From the NCBI RefSeq assembly GCF_015070875.1, contig NZ_JADDIV010000001.1, positions 215,045 through 279,044 of the forward strand: 64,000 nt of DNA. The letters are read 5' to 3'. The position numbers were made by a program, and so were the translations under genes. The notes under the pieces were generated by a model, which was not told where the DNA came from, did not search any database, and saw only the letters and a list, made by a program, of their open reading frames with translations. This document shows positions 9,037 to 18,044 of the stretch, in pieces (within the stretch, counting starts at the first letter, position 1; every line of letters starts with the position of its first letter). The DNA is from Ramlibacter pallidus (GTDB taxonomy: Bacteria; Pseudomonadota; Gammaproteobacteria; Burkholderiales; Burkholderiaceae_C).

Positions 9037-10124
9037 TGCCGCTGGAGTCGCCGTGGCTCCGGGCCACCTGGTTCGACGGGCGCAGCAGCCGGGCCCGCCC
9101 GGTGCGCGTGCGCCTCGTGCCCGCGGCGGGCGGGCCCGGCCTGCAATGGCAACCGGAGGACGATCCGGATGGGCCGGCGCTGCAGCGCACGCACGCGGAG
9201 GTCGCGTGGCCCGAGCGCTTCAGCCTGAAGCGGCCGCCCCGCCAGGTGACCATCGACCTGCACGAGCAGGGCAGCCTGGCCCTGGACGACCCGGCGGCAT
9301 GGCAGCAGGCCTTCGAGAGCGCGGGGGCCAGGCTCCCGTTCGCCGAGCGCATGCAGACGCGCTGGCCGGTGTTCGCGGGGATGTTCGTCGCCGCATTCGT
9401 GCTGGTCGCGATCTTCTACCGCTGGGGCACCCCATGGGCGGCGTCGCGGATCGCCCGCCACGTCCCCCTCGCCTGGGAGCAGCAGCTTTCACGCAAGGCG
9501 CTGGAGGACATGGACCGCGCCGTGTTCGAGCCCAGCGCACTGCCGCCCTCTCGCCAGGACGCGCTGCGCGCGCAGTTCGCCTCGCTGGCGGCGCAGCTCG
9601 CTCCGGAACTGCGCCGCTACCCCGACTACGCACCCGCGGTGCAGCTGCACTTCCGCAAGGGCCTGGGAGCCAACGCCTTCGCGCTGCCGGGCGGCACGGT
9701 GGTCGTCACGGACGGCCTCGTCGAAGCCGCGGACGCGGAGAAGCTCCCCGACGACGCGGTGCTCGGCGTGCTCGCGCACGAGATCGGCCATGTCGTGCAC
9801 CGCCACACCACGCGCATGGTCGTGGAACAGGGCGTCCTCAACATCGGCCTGGGACTGGCCCTCGGGGACACGTCGTGGGCGTTCTCGAACGCCAGTTCGC
9901 TGCTGACGACGCTGGCCTACCAGCGAAGCCACGAGGCGGAAGCGGATTGCTTCGCGAGCCGCCTGATGCGGCGGGCCGGCCGGCCGCTGCAGCCGATGGG
10001 ACGGCTGCTGCTGCACCTGGACCCGCACACCGACGGGGCCGCCGAATTCATCAGCAGCCACCCGGCGACGCCGGAGCGCGCCCGCCGGCTCGCCGAGGGC
10101 GGCAGCGGGTGCGAGGGCGACTAG
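9036..10124 (+). CDS. M48 family zinc metallopeptidase, membrane-anchored
   Basis: A 362-residue peptidase. The zinc motif HEIGHVVHRH lies near residue 248 and the third ligand is in SHEAEADCFASRLM near residue 295, so the active site looks intact. A single hydrophobic span (about residues 110-130) follows a roughly 105-residue N-terminal region, probably placing the catalytic domain in the periplasm. The C-terminus has the SSHPATPERA motif common in M48 proteins. It is coupled by TGATG overlap to the DUF898 gene, suggesting the membrane protein is its partner or substrate presenter (inference). Confidence 0.88.
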   Translation: MPLESPWLRATWFDGRSSRARPVRVRLVPAAGGPGLQWQPEDDPDGPALQRTHAEVAWPERFSLKRPPRQVTIDLHEQGSLALDDPAAWQQAFESAGARLPFAERMQTRWPVFAGMFVAAFVLVAIFYRWGTPWAASRIARHVPLAWEQQLSRKALEDMDRAVFEPSALPPSRQDALRAQFASLAAQLAPELRRYPDYAPAVQLHFRKGLGANAFALPGGTVVVTDGLVEAADAEKLPDDAVLGVLAHEIGHVVHRHTTRMVVEQGVLNIGLGLALGDTSWAFSNASSLLTTLAYQRSHEAEADCFASRLMRRAGRPLQPMGRLLLHLDPHTDGAAEFISSHPATPERARRLAEGGSGCEGD

Positions 10125-10130
10125 GCGGTC

Positions 10131-10337
10131 CTAGCGCGCGCCCGTTCCCGCGCCGGTGCCGGAACCCGAGCCGGCGCCCGGTCCGGGGCTGGTGGCCGCG
10201 TTGTTGCCCGACTTGTTGGCGTCGGTGCTGTTCTGGGTGGCGCCCGAATTCGGCGCGGTGTTCGACGGGCCCGGCGACATGGAGGAGCAGGCGCTCAGGA
10301 CGGCGGCGGTGAAGGCGATGGCAAGAAGCTTGTGCAT
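10131..10337 (-). CDS. Small Ser/Gly/Asn-rich lipoprotein
   Basis: A 68-residue predicted lipoprotein. The signal peptide MHKLLAIAFTAAVLSAC ends in a lipobox (LSAC, Cys17), so the mature chain would be lipid-anchored. The remaining 50 or so residues are low-complexity, ending in GPGAGSGSGTGAGTGAR. No domain is recognisable. It is transcribed convergently to the M48 gene, whose stop is 6 bp away. A GATCC-containing leader with a weak GGATC site precedes the ATG. It may be an envelope spacer-type lipoprotein, but no function can be assigned. Confidence 0.7.
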   Translation of the reverse strand: MHKLLAIAFTAAVLSACSSMSPGPSNTAPNSGATQNSTDANKSGNNAATSPGPGAGSGSGTGAGTGAR

Positions 10338-10542
10338 GATGGGATCCTCGACCGCCACGACTCCGGCGGTTTGGAGGCAGGGGTGCTGCCTCCCCATTAG
10401 CCCGCCACCGGATGCTCCCGCTCGTGCGCGAACCCGTCGGCGTAAAGCAGGCGGCCACCGCCATCGCCCGTGCACGGCGTCCTACTTTCCGCAAGGCCGC
10501 TGCCGGGGGGCCACCCGCGCGGGATGTCGGGTGGCGGAAGAT

Positions 10543-10902
10543 GTGTGAAGCGCGCCGATACGCCGGATTTTGTGCGCGGGGTCGCCCCCGCGTGACCGTC
10601 ATTCCTCTGGGCCGGGGGTCGCCCCACCGGCTCGGTGCTACCTACCCGCCAGCGTCTCGCGGGACCACGGTGAAGGGGGCAGGTTGCCCTGCCCCCGTGC
10701 TGGCCTATTTGGTATTGCTGCGCGTAGAGATTGCCCGTTTCACCCCTTCATCTCGCTTGCGCTCGAATCCGGACTCGTCTCTGTTGCTCTGATCCTCGCC
10801 TCACGGCGGACAGGTGTTACCTGCTACGCTGCCCTCTGCAGTCCGGACGTTCCTCCAGTGCGGCCTTTCGGCGCTTGCACCAGCGACGGCCTGGCGTGCT
10901 TC
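10543..10902 (-). ncRNA. rnpB: RNase P RNA (M1 RNA, class A)
   Basis: Catalytic RNA of ribonuclease P, which matures tRNA 5' ends. On the minus strand the conserved core elements appear in order: GAGGAACGTCCGGAC near the 5' end, CAACAGAGACGAG, GGGGTGAAACGGGCAA, AGAGGAATGACGGTCAC and ACAAAATCCGGCGTATCGG near the 3' end. These match the bacterial type A consensus (GAGGAAAGTCCGGGC, ACAGAA.CCGGCTTA). The length of about 360 nt fits the 350-400 nt norm. The ends are placed by analogy with the E. coli RNA. A GATAAT box at 10912-10917 is well placed as its -10 element. Apparent ORFs across this span are not genes. Confidence 0.93.
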
Positions 10903-10911
10903 ACGGGAGGG

Positions 10912-10917
10912 ATTATC
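10912..10917 (-). promoter_or_regulatory. Probable -10 box of rnpB
   Basis: Read on the minus strand this is GATAAT, 9 nt before the likely 5' end of rnpB. A clear -35 box is not seen at the standard spacing; that position falls in the htpX terminator hairpin. Confidence 0.45.
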
Positions 10918-10926
10918 GCCGCCCAC

Positions 10927-10952
10927 GAAAAAGGCCGCCCGGAGGCGGCCTT
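10927..10952 (-). terminator. Intrinsic terminator of htpX
   Basis: On the minus strand, AAGGCCGCC and GGCGGCCTT form a 9-bp stem with a short loop, followed by a run of T. It lies 17 bp after the htpX stop and just before rnpB, isolating the RNA gene from htpX transcription. Confidence 0.85.
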
Positions 10953-10969
10953 CGAACGGCAGGTGGCGC

Positions 10970-11839
10970 TTACTGCGCCGTCTGCAGCGCGGCGATGCGC
11001 TCCTCGATCGGCGGATGCGTGGAGAACAGCTTGCCCACGCCCGAAGTGATGCCGGCGGCCTGCAGGCCCTTGGGCAGCTCGCCGGGCACCATGCCGCCCA
11101 GGCGGGCCAGCGCGTTGATCATCGGCTGCTTGCGGCCCATCAGTTCGGCGGCGCCGCGGTCGGCGCGGAACTCGCGCTGGCGCGAGAACCAGGCCACGAT
11201 GATGGCGGCCAGGAAACCGAACAGGATGTCCAGCACGATCGTGCTCACCATGTAGCCGATGCCGGGGCCGGAGCGCTGCTCGCCGCGGCTCAGCCAGCTG
11301 TCGATCAGGTAGCCGACCACGCGCGAGAGGAACACCACGAACGTGTTCATCACGCCCTGGATCAGGGTCATGGTGACCATGTCGCCGTTGGCGATGTGCG
11401 CGACCTCGTGGCCGATCACGGCCTCGACCTCCTCGCGCGTCATGCCCTGCAGCAGGCCGGTGGAGACGGCCACCAGCGCGTTGTTCTTGTTGGCGCCCGT
11501 GGCGAACGCATTGGGCTCGCCTTCGAAGATGCCGACTTCCGGCATGCCGATGCCGGCCTTGTCGGCGAAGCGGCGGACCGTTTCGACGATCCAGGCTTCG
11601 TCGGCGTTGCGCGGGGTTTCGATGACCTGGACGCCCGAGCTCCACTTCGCGATGGTCTTGGACATCAGCAGCGAGATGATCGCGCCGCCGAAGCCGATGA
11701 CGAGGGCGTACCCGAGCAGCAGGCCGAGGTTGAGCCCGTTCGCGGTGAGGTACCGGTTGACGCCCAGCAGGCTGGCGACGATGCCCAGCACCACCACGAC
11801 GGCCAGGTTGGTCGCGACGAACAGGAAGATGCGTTTCAT
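10970..11839 (-). CDS. htpX: Membrane protease HtpX
   Basis: A 289-residue inner-membrane zinc protease that helps degrade misfolded membrane proteins together with FtsH. It begins [19 protein letters not shown], the standard HtpX leader span, and has a second span near residues 35-55. The catalytic motif [10 protein letters not shown] sits near residue 142, the third zinc ligand is in [13 protein letters not shown], and the [12 protein letters not shown] end is typical. All features of an active enzyme are present. The ATG at 11839 is chosen over longer frames because it gives the canonical N-terminus. A strong terminator follows. Confidence 0.95.
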   Translation of the reverse strand: MKRIFLFVATNLAVVVVLGIVASLLGVNRYLTANGLNLGLLLGYALVIGFGGAIISLLMSKTIAKWSSGVQVIETPRNADEAWIVETVRRFADKAGIGMPEVGIFEGEPNAFATGANKNNALVAVSTGLLQGMTREEVEAVIGHEVAHIANGDMVTMTLIQGVMNTFVVFLSRVVGYLIDSWLSRGEQRSGPGIGYMVSTIVLDILFGFLAAIIVAWFSRQREFRADRGAAELMGRKQPMINALARLGGMVPGELPKGLQAAGITSGVGKLFSTHPPIEERIAALQTAQ

Positions 11840-11943
11840 TGCAGGAAGGCTCCGAAGGGTGGAAGACATGCACCCCCGCGGCGCAGATGAGGTGTCACGG
11901 AACGGAATTCAAGTGGCGCGGGGGCCCGCCGGCGCGGTGGTTG

Positions 11944-12687
11944 TTATGGGTTCTGCGTCCTGCGCGGGCGGAATACGAGGGAGTCATCATAGAAGGAAAA
12001 GTTCTCGTTCGCGCCCCACCAGCCGGGCACGCCGAGCACCGGCAGCGGCGTGAACGGCTTGCCGGCCAGGGCCTCCTCGGTGCACCGCCCGGCCAACCAG
12101 GCGTCCGCAGTCGCTACGGAATCGAGAGCAGCCTCTTCACGCCAGACGTGGGCGGTGAGCGGTTTTCGCGGGGCGACGGCCAGCTGCTCCAGCAAGGCAT
12201 GGCCGAACACCACGAGCCGCGCCTGGGCCCAGAGCGGCCGCAGGTCCACGAACAGCCGCCGCCACTGGCGGGCACACAGCGCATCCCAGAGCGGGGGCGG
12301 TGCCGACAGCAGGGCACCGTTCTCGTCGAACACGGTGATCGCATCGCGCACCGGGCCCCGCCGCGCCCCGACGCCGCTGCGCGCGATCTCCTGCGCCTGC
12401 AGGCGGTTGAGCGCCGCCTTCGCTCGCGGGAACCGCAGCCAGGCCAGGCCGTTGAAGAAGTCATGCAGGCCGGGGCGCACCGGGCACCGGCCCGTGGAGA
12501 AGATGAACTGCTCGTAGGCAGTGCCCGCCGGCAGGGCGTCCTGCGGGACGAAGCGGACCGGCGCGGGGCCGGCGCGGTTCAGCGCCTCGTGCAGCGGCTC
12601 GCCGGTCGCGACCGCCGCGGCGACCGCCTCACCCGGCGTGCGCCAGGGCGCGTTCCAGGCCGGCGTCCAGTCGATCGCCGGCAGCAA
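11944..12687 (-). CDS. DUF3025 domain protein
   Basis: A 247-residue cytoplasmic protein of the DUF3025 family. Characteristic segments are FNGLAWLRFPRAKAALNRLQ, DAITVFDENGALL and FGHALLEQLAVAPRKPLTAHV. Function is unknown. The start is taken as a TTG at 12687, immediately after the stop of the NYN gene (TGATTG), so its translation probably depends on the upstream gene. It is the last gene of the pyrC - NYN - DUF3025 operon running leftward. No terminator was noticed before htpX, which begins about 105 bp further on. Confidence 0.78.
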   Translation of the reverse strand: MLPAIDWTPAWNAPWRTPGEAVAAAVATGEPLHEALNRAGPAPVRFVPQDALPAGTAYEQFIFSTGRCPVRPGLHDFFNGLAWLRFPRAKAALNRLQAQEIARSGVGARRGPVRDAITVFDENGALLSAPPPLWDALCARQWRRLFVDLRPLWAQARLVVFGHALLEQLAVAPRKPLTAHVWREEAALDSVATADAWLAGRCTEEALAGKPFTPLPVLGVPGWWGANENFSFYDDSLVFRPRRTQNP

Positions 12688-13437
12688 TCAGGACTTCCCG
12701 CGGCGCACCGGCTTCTCGCGCACGGACACGTGCGACGTTCCTTCGTCGATCAGCTCGAACAGGTCGGTGGCGGCCAGCAGCTTGGTCAGCGTCGCATAGC
12801 CGTAGTTGCGCTGGTCGAAGGAAGCCTGGTTGCCGATCTGCTGGCGCACCTCGTTGACCCGGGCCCAGCCCTCGTCGTCCTCGGCGGCCTGCACGGCGTT
12901 GCGCAGCAGCGTGACCAGCTTCTTGTCCTGCCGCAGTTCGGCGCCCGTGCGGCGCAGGCGCTGCGCGCGCTCGGGCGCGTCCTGGTCGACGTCGCCGTGC
13001 GTCTGCAGTTCGTCGAGGAACAGGAAGCGCGAGCACGCGTTGACGAAGGGCTCCGGCGTCTTGCGGGAGCCGAAACCGTAGACCGCCGCGCCCTTGGCCC
13101 GCAGGTGCATCACCAGCGGGGTGAAGTCCGCATCCGAGGACACGATGCCGAAGGCGTCCGGCCGGTCGGTGTAGAGCAGGTCGAGCGCGTCGATGATCAT
13201 CGCCATGTCGCTGGCGTTCTTGCCCTTGGTGTAGTCGAACTGCTGCATGGGGCGGATCGCGTGCTCGTGCAACTGCTCCTCCCACCCCTTCAGCTCGTTC
13301 TTCTTCCAGTTGCCGTAGGCCCGGCGGATGTTGGTCTCGCCGATGGTGGAGAGCTCGTTGAGGATGAGGGCGAGCTTGCTGGCCGGCGAGTTGTCCGCGT
13401 CGATCAGGAGCGCGACGCGGGGTTTGCCATTGGTCAT
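12688..13437 (-). CDS. NYN-domain RNase-like protein with OST-HTH/LOTUS-type C-terminus
   Basis: A 249-residue protein. The N-terminal NYN (PIN-like) nuclease domain shows the acidic active-site pattern: [10 protein letters not shown] (Asp near residues 12-14), [14 protein letters not shown] and [10 protein letters not shown]. The C-terminal part (about 165-235) has an OST-HTH/LOTUS-like helical domain ending [11 protein letters not shown]. Family members are metal-dependent RNA-processing or RNA-decay enzymes; the target here is unknown. The ATG overlaps the pyrC stop (ATGA), so it is translationally coupled to a pyrimidine enzyme gene. Confidence 0.85.
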   Translation of the reverse strand: MTNGKPRVALLIDADNSPASKLALILNELSTIGETNIRRAYGNWKKNELKGWEEQLHEHAIRPMQQFDYTKGKNASDMAMIIDALDLLYTDRPDAFGIVSSDADFTPLVMHLRAKGAAVYGFGSRKTPEPFVNACSRFLFLDELQTHGDVDQDAPERAQRLRRTGAELRQDKKLVTLLRNAVQAAEDDEGWARVNEVRQQIGNQASFDQRNYGYATLTKLLAATDLFELIDEGTSHVSVREKPVRRGKS

Positions 13438-14468
13438 GCGACCACCTTCCATTGCAGGGTTTCGCCGCCACGCAGCGGCTTGAGTTCCGCCTCGCCGAAC
13501 GGCACCTTTTCCGGCAGCGTCCACGTTTCCTTCTTCAGCGTCAGCGTCCCGGCGTTGCGCGGCAGGCCGTAGAAGTCCGCGCCGTGGAAGCTGGCGAAGC
13601 CTTCCAGCTTGTCGATCGCGCCGACGCTGTCGAAGGCCTCGGCGTACAGCTCCATCGCCGACAGCGCCGTGTAGCAGCCGGCGCAACCCAGGGCATGCTC
13701 CTTCAGGATGGCGGGATGCGGCGCGCTGTCGGTGCCGAGGAAGAATTTCGGGCTGCCGCTGGTGGCCGCCTGCAGCAGCGCCTGGCGGTGCACTTCCCGC
13801 TTGAGGACCGGCAGGCAGTAGTAGTGCGGCCGGATGCCGCCGGTGAAGATCGCGTTGCGGTTGTACAGCAGGTGGTGCGCGGTGATGGTGCCGGCGAGGA
13901 AGGGATCGGCCTGGCCGACGTACTGCACCGCTTCCTTCGTCGTCATGTGCTCCATCACGACCTTCAGCTCGGGGAAGTCGCGGCGCAGCGGGATGAGCTG
14001 CCGGTCGATGAACGCGGCTTCGCGGTCGAAGATGTCGACGGCGGGATCGGTCACCTCGCCGTGCACCAGCAGCAGCACGCCGGCACGCTGCATCGCTTCC
14101 AGCGTCTTGTAGGTCTTGCGGAGGTCGGTCACCCCGGCATCGCTGTTGGTCGTGGCGCCGGCGGGATAGAGCTTGACCGCGACAACGCCGGCACGCTTGG
14201 CAAGGATGATCTCCTCCGGCGCCAGCTTGTCGGTGAGGTACAGCGACATCAGCGGCCCGAAGTCGATGCCCTGCGGCGTGGCGGCCAGGATGCGCTCGCG
14301 GTACGCCGCCGCCAGCGCCGCCGTGGTCACCGGCGGCTTCAGGTTGGGCATGATCAGCGCGCGCGCGAACTGCGCGGCCGAATGCGGCACGACGCTGGCC
14401 ATGGCCGCGCCGTCGCGCACATGCAGGTGCCAGTCGTCGGGACGGGTGATGGTGAGGGTCTGGGACAT
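13434..14468 (-). CDS. pyrC: Dihydroorotase
   Basis: Zinc amidohydrolase for the third step of de novo pyrimidine synthesis. At 344 residues it matches the class II (E. coli type) enzyme. The metal motif is DWHLHVRDG (His14, His16), the carbamylated lysine is in [18 protein letters not shown] (about residue 98), and the metal and substrate residues are in [13 protein letters not shown] and GTDSAPH. It is first in a coupled leftward operon with the NYN and DUF3025 genes. A BIME-like inverted repeat pair lies directly upstream, between it and the gltL end. Confidence 0.96.
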   Translation of the reverse strand: MSQTLTITRPDDWHLHVRDGAAMASVVPHSAAQFARALIMPNLKPPVTTAALAAAYRERILAATPQGIDFGPLMSLYLTDKLAPEEIILAKRAGVVAVKLYPAGATTNSDAGVTDLRKTYKTLEAMQRAGVLLLVHGEVTDPAVDIFDREAAFIDRQLIPLRRDFPELKVVMEHMTTKEAVQYVGQADPFLAGTITAHHLLYNRNAIFTGGIRPHYYCLPVLKREVHRQALLQAATSGSPKFFLGTDSAPHPAILKEHALGCAGCYTALSAMELYAEAFDSVGAIDKLEGFASFHGADFYGLPRNAGTLTLKKETWTLPEKVPFGEAELKPLRGGETLQWKVVA

Positions 14469-14488
14469 GGGGGGATTGTCCCCCACCC

Positions 14489-14591
14489 CGTCGTCCCCGC
14501 GAAGGCGGGGACCCAGGGCTCCCAGGAAGAAAGCGGCCCGAGGGCCGCCATGCTGTCAATGCCCTGGATCCCGCCTGCGCGGGGATGACGG
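14489..14591. repeat. BIME-type inverted repeat pair
   Basis: Two inverted copies of the short palindromic unit also seen near 4.0 and 39.9 kb. The left unit (about 14489-14520) has GTCCCCGC-GAAG-GCGGGGAC then CCAGGG; the right unit (about 14561-14591) has CCCTGGATCCCGCC then GCGCGGGGATGACGG. The spacer holds a third hairpin, described separately as the likely gltL terminator. Confidence 0.65.
14529..14549 (-). terminator. Probable intrinsic terminator of the glt operon
   Basis: On the minus strand GCGGCCC and GGGCCGC pair around a 2-nt loop and are followed by TTTCTT. It lies about 50 bp beyond the gltL stop, between the two arms of the inverted repeat pair. Confidence 0.6.
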
Positions 14592-14596
14592 ACTGC

Positions 14597-15349
14597 TCAG
14601 TGCGACAGGATCTTGTTCAGGAAGTCCTTGGTCCGCGGCTGGCGGGCCTCGGCGTTGCCGAAGAACTCTTCCTTGCTGCAGTCTTCCAGGATGCGGCCGC
14701 CGACGTCGATGAAGATCACGCGGTTGGCGACCTTGCGCGCGAAGCCCATCTCGTGCGTCACGACCATCATGGTCATGCCTTCCTTGGCCAGCCCGACCAT
14801 CACGTCCAGCACCTCGCCCACCATCTCGGGGTCGAGCGCGGAGGTCGGCTCGTCGAACAGCATCACCACGGGGTCCATCGACAGTGCACGGGCGATGGCC
14901 ACACGCTGCTGCTGGCCGCCGGAGAGCTGGCCGGGGTACTTGTCCTTGTGCGCCATCAGGCCCACGCGGTCCAGCATCTTCAGGCCGCGGGTCTTGGCCT
15001 CGTCCGCGCTGCGCCCGAGCACCTTCACCTGCGCGATGGTCAGGTTCTCGGTGACCGACAGGTGCGGGAAGAGTTCGAAGTGCTGGAACACCATGCCCAC
15101 GCGGCTGCGCAGCTTGGGCAGGTTGGTTTCCTTGGCGTTGACCTGCACGCCGTCGACGAAGATCTCGCCCTTCTGGATCGGCTCCAGCCCGTTGACGGTC
15201 TTGATCAGCGTGGACTTGCCCGAGCCCGAAGGCCCGCACACCACCACCACGTCGCCCTTGTTGATCTGCACGTTGCAGTCCTGCAGCACCTGCACCGGGC
15301 CGTACCACTTGGACACGTTGCGGATGTCGATCATCGGTTTGTCGGTCAT
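14597..15349 (-). CDS. gltL: Glutamate/aspartate ABC transporter ATP-binding protein
   Basis: The 250-residue ATPase of a polar amino acid importer. Walker A is GPSGSGKST (residues 39-47), the signature is LSGGQQQRV, Walker B is [13 protein letters not shown], and the switch is VVTHEM. The N-terminus [20 protein letters not shown] is typical of GltL/GlnQ. A strong AGGAGT site precedes the ATG at 15349. It is the last gene of gltIJKL, but it is separated from gltK by 143 bp containing three hairpins, so its expression may be set separately from the permease genes. Confidence 0.93.
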   Translation of the reverse strand: MTDKPMIDIRNVSKWYGPVQVLQDCNVQINKGDVVVVCGPSGSGKSTLIKTVNGLEPIQKGEIFVDGVQVNAKETNLPKLRSRVGMVFQHFELFPHLSVTENLTIAQVKVLGRSADEAKTRGLKMLDRVGLMAHKDKYPGQLSGGQQQRVAIARALSMDPVVMLFDEPTSALDPEMVGEVLDVMVGLAKEGMTMMVVTHEMGFARKVANRVIFIDVGGRILEDCSKEEFFGNAEARQPRTKDFLNKILSH

Positions 15350-15376
15350 GGCGGACTCCTTGTCTTTCACTTTCCT

Positions 15377-15490
15377 GGACCGCGCGGAATAACATGCAGC
15401 GCGGTCCCTCTTGTGCGGAGGATCCGGCTTCGCCGGTCCTCCGCACACTGTTCAACCACTTGAAAAAGTCGCGTGCGACTTTTTCAAGTG
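15377..15490 (-). promoter_or_regulatory. Triple hairpin between gltK and gltL
   Basis: Three consecutive inverted repeats fill this gap. 15457-15490 is a perfect palindrome around GACTTTTTCAAGTG. 15413-15446 pairs GTGCGGAGGA with its near complement. 15377-15407 pairs GGACCGCGC with GCGCGGTCC. On the transcript they could act as an attenuator, processing site or 3' stabiliser for the upstream genes. The first contains a run of five T inside its stem. Confidence 0.6.
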
Positions 15491-15492
15491 AA

Positions 15493-16155
15493 CTATCTGA
15501 TGATCGCGATCTTCTTGTTCAGGCGCTTGACGAGCGCCGAGAGCGAGAAACAGATCACGAAGTAGAAGACGGCGGCCAGGATGTAGGACTCGCGGGTGCG
15601 GCTCAGGTTGCTGCCGGCGACGGTGAAGCCGTGCAGCATGTCGTGCGCCGTGATGATGTAGACCAGCGAGGTGTCCTGGAACAGGATGATGGTCTGCGTC
15701 AGCAGGATCGGCAGCATGTTGCGGAAGGCCTGCGGCAGGATCACCAGCTTCATGTTCTGGCCGTAGGTCATGCCCATCGCCTGCCCGGCGTACACCTGCC
15801 CGCGCGGGATCGACTGGATGCCTGCGCGCATGATCTCCGAGAAGTACGCGGCCTCGAAGGCGATGAAGGTCACCACCGCCGACATCTCGGCGCCGATCGG
15901 CCGCCCGATCAGGATGGGCACCAGCAGGAAGAACCACAGCAGCACCATCAGCAGCGGGATGGAGCGCATGCCGTTGACGTAGACCGTGGCCGGCCACGCC
16001 AGGAACGGGATGCCGGACAGCCGCATCATCGCGAGGAGGGTGCCGAAGAAGATGCCGCCCAGCGTGGCGACGGCGGTCAGCGCGAAGCTGAAGTACATCC
16101 CGTTGAGGACGTAGCCGCGGAACACTTCCCAGGTGAAGAAGGAGAAGTCGAGCAT
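15493..16155 (-). CDS. gltK: Glutamate/aspartate ABC transporter permease GltK
   Basis: A 220-residue inner-membrane permease of the His/Glu/Gln/Arg ABC family. It starts MLDFSFFTWEVFRGYVLNGM and has about five spans. The EAA loop with ALRQ-like contact to the ATPase is seen as GIQSIPRGQVYAGQAMGMTYGQNMKLVILPQAFRNMLPILL. The end KRLNKKIAIIR is basic, as expected for a cytoplasmic tail. It begins 1 bp after the gltJ stop, a tight operon. It would form the translocation channel with GltJ. Confidence 0.93.
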   Translation of the reverse strand: MLDFSFFTWEVFRGYVLNGMYFSFALTAVATLGGIFFGTLLAMMRLSGIPFLAWPATVYVNGMRSIPLLMVLLWFFLLVPILIGRPIGAEMSAVVTFIAFEAAYFSEIMRAGIQSIPRGQVYAGQAMGMTYGQNMKLVILPQAFRNMLPILLTQTIILFQDTSLVYIITAHDMLHGFTVAGSNLSRTRESYILAAVFYFVICFSLSALVKRLNKKIAIIR

Positions 16156-16156
16156 G

Positions 16157-16921
16157 TCAGTGGCCTCCAGCGCCGACGTTGGCGACGAAGCCCGGAACGC
16201 GGACCTTCTTCTCGATGAAGGCCATGATGCGGTTGATGGCGAAGGCCGAGACGATGTAGAGCGCCGTCACGGCCATGTACACCTCGATGCCGCGCGAGGT
16301 CTCCTCGCCGACCTGCTGCGCATAGAACGTCAGTTCGGTGATCGAGACCGCGAAGGCCACCGAGGAGTTCTTGAAGATGTTCATGCTCTCGCTGGTGAGC
16401 GGCGGGATGATGATGCGGTACGCCATGGGCAGCAGCACGTAGCGGTAGTACTGCGGCGTGGTGAAGCCCAGCGCCATGCCCGCGTAGCGCTGCCCGCGGG
16501 GCAGCGCCTGGACGCCCGCCCGCACCTGTTCGGCGATGCGCGCGGACGTGAAGAATCCGAGGCCGAAGACGACCAGCAGCAGCTTGGGCGTGTCGGCGAA
16601 CACCGGGATGAGCACCGGCATCACGTGGTACCAGAGGAAGATCTGGACCAGCAGGGGAATGTTGCGGAACAGCTCCACCCAGGCATTGGCGAAGCGCGAC
16701 AGCCAGGGGCTGTCGGGAAGCGTGCGGAAGATGCCGATGATCGAGCCGACCACGAGGGCCACCACCAGCGACAGTCCCGCGACCAGCACCGTCTGGCCCC
16801 ACGCGGAGATCAGCCAGTCCAGGTAGGTCTGCGTGCCCTGGGCCCCGCCCGTGCCGAAGCAGCCGGCCACCGGGGTCCGGTCGATGATGTCCTGGCAAAA
16901 GATCTGCCACTCGAACGCCAT
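16157..16921 (-). CDS. gltJ: Glutamate/aspartate ABC transporter permease GltJ
   Basis: A 254-residue permease, the second half of the channel. The N-terminal roughly 35 residues include a periplasmic stretch with two cysteines, followed by about five spans. The EAA loop is VRAGVQALPRGQRYAGMALGFTTPQYYRYVLLPMAYRIIIPPL. It is placed between gltI and gltK in the order usual for gltIJKL, with 68 bp to gltI. Confidence 0.93.
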   Translation of the reverse strand: MAFEWQIFCQDIIDRTPVAGCFGTGGAQGTQTYLDWLISAWGQTVLVAGLSLVVALVVGSIIGIFRTLPDSPWLSRFANAWVELFRNIPLLVQIFLWYHVMPVLIPVFADTPKLLLVVFGLGFFTSARIAEQVRAGVQALPRGQRYAGMALGFTTPQYYRYVLLPMAYRIIIPPLTSESMNIFKNSSVAFAVSITELTFYAQQVGEETSRGIEVYMAVTALYIVSAFAINRIMAFIEKKVRVPGFVANVGAGGH

Positions 16922-16989
16922 GCGCCCTCCTCTGTTGTTGTTCTTGTCGCGGAAGCCGGCCGCGCGGGTGCGCGGCCGGTCCGTTCAAC

Positions 16990-17877
16990 TTACTTGTTGT
17001 ACTCTTCCGCCGGCGCGTCGGACGGGTTCTTCAGCAGGCCCGTGAGGATGGTGCCCATCTTCAGGTTGACGCTGGTGTTCTTCGGCGGGATCGGCTGCAT
17101 GAACCACTTGGTGTACAGCAGCTGCAGTTCGCCGGCCTTGATGGCGCCGCGGATGTAGTCGTCCACCGCCTTCTTGAACTTCGGGTCGTCCTTGCGGACC
17201 ATGATGGCGATCGGCTCGACGTTCAGCGTTTCGCCCACGATCTTGTAGCCCTTGGGGTTCTGCGACGAGGCGATCAGGCCGGCCAGGATGTTGTCGTCCA
17301 TCACGAAGGCGTCGGCGCGGCCGGACTCCAGCAGCAGGAAGCTGTCGGCGTGGTCCTTGCCGTAGACCTCCTTGAACTGGATGTTGGAGGCGCGCTTGTT
17401 CTTGCGCAGCAGGGCGACGGAGGTCGTGCCGGTGGTGGTGGCGACGGTCTTGTTGTTCAGGTCGGCCACCGAGTTGATCTTGGCATCGGCCTTGACCGCG
17501 GTGCGCACTTCCGTCACGTACGTCGTCAGCGCGAAGGAGACGTCCTTCTGGCGCGTGGCGTTGTTGGTGGTGGAGCCGCACTCGATGTCCACGGTGCCGT
17601 TCTGGACCAGCGGGATGCGGTTGGCGGAGGTGACCGGCACGTACTCGACCGACACGCCGGGCAGCACCGACTTCAGGATGCGCTGGCACAGCTCGACGTG
17701 GTAGCCGGTGAACTGGCCGCCACCGGTGGTGTACGACAGCGGGGCGGAGGATTCACGAACGCCCATCACGACCTTGCCGGCGGCCTTGGCCTTGGCCAGC
17801 GTGTCGTTCGCCTGCGCGAAGGCGCCGGTGGCGGCGAACGCGGCCACGGCGAAGGCCAGCAAATACTTCTTCTTCAT
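16990..17877 (-). CDS. gltI: Glutamate/aspartate periplasmic binding protein
   Basis: A 295-residue receptor with a signal peptide (MKKKYLLAFAVAAFAATGAFAQ, cleavage after AFA). Family features include TLAKAKAAGKVVMGVRESSAPLSY at the mature start, FTGYHVELCQRIL, and VDIECGSTTNNATRQKDVSFALTTYVT, which contains the ligand-contacting arginine and threonines. It is the first gene of the operon and has a good AGGAG site 6 nt before the ATG. Glutamate/aspartate specificity is inferred from similarity to GltI/DEBP. Confidence 0.92.
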   Translation of the reverse strand: MKKKYLLAFAVAAFAATGAFAQANDTLAKAKAAGKVVMGVRESSAPLSYTTGGGQFTGYHVELCQRILKSVLPGVSVEYVPVTSANRIPLVQNGTVDIECGSTTNNATRQKDVSFALTTYVTEVRTAVKADAKINSVADLNNKTVATTTGTTSVALLRKNKRASNIQFKEVYGKDHADSFLLLESGRADAFVMDDNILAGLIASSQNPKGYKIVGETLNVEPIAIMVRKDDPKFKKAVDDYIRGAIKAGELQLLYTKWFMQPIPPKNTSVNLKMGTILTGLLKNPSDAPAEEYNK

Positions 17878-18017
17878 CGAAATCTCCTGTGGTGAAGCGC
17901 GTTAAAGCAAACTTGCGAAAAGCGAAATTCTAGGCGGGCTGCGCTCCGGGACGCCGCGCCCATGGCGTGCGGAAGCTTAGGGCCTGGAAATGGGAGAGGT
18001 AAGCAGGGTTTATGCCC

Positions 18018-18031
18018 GGTGGCATGCCACC
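18018..18031. promoter_or_regulatory. Perfect 14-bp palindrome upstream of gltI
   Basis: GGTGGCATGCCACC lies 14 bp beyond the LysR stop and about 140 bp before the gltI start. It could be an operator or a weak terminator of the LysR gene. No T run follows, which favours a protein-binding site. Confidence 0.4.
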
Positions 18032-18044
18032 GCGTCAGGAAGCT

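Noticed and set aside
10397..11049. Open frames of 76-159 codons on both strands between the lipoprotein and htpX
   Set aside because: They overlap the RNase P RNA gene, whose conserved elements explain the sequence; the translations look like no protein.
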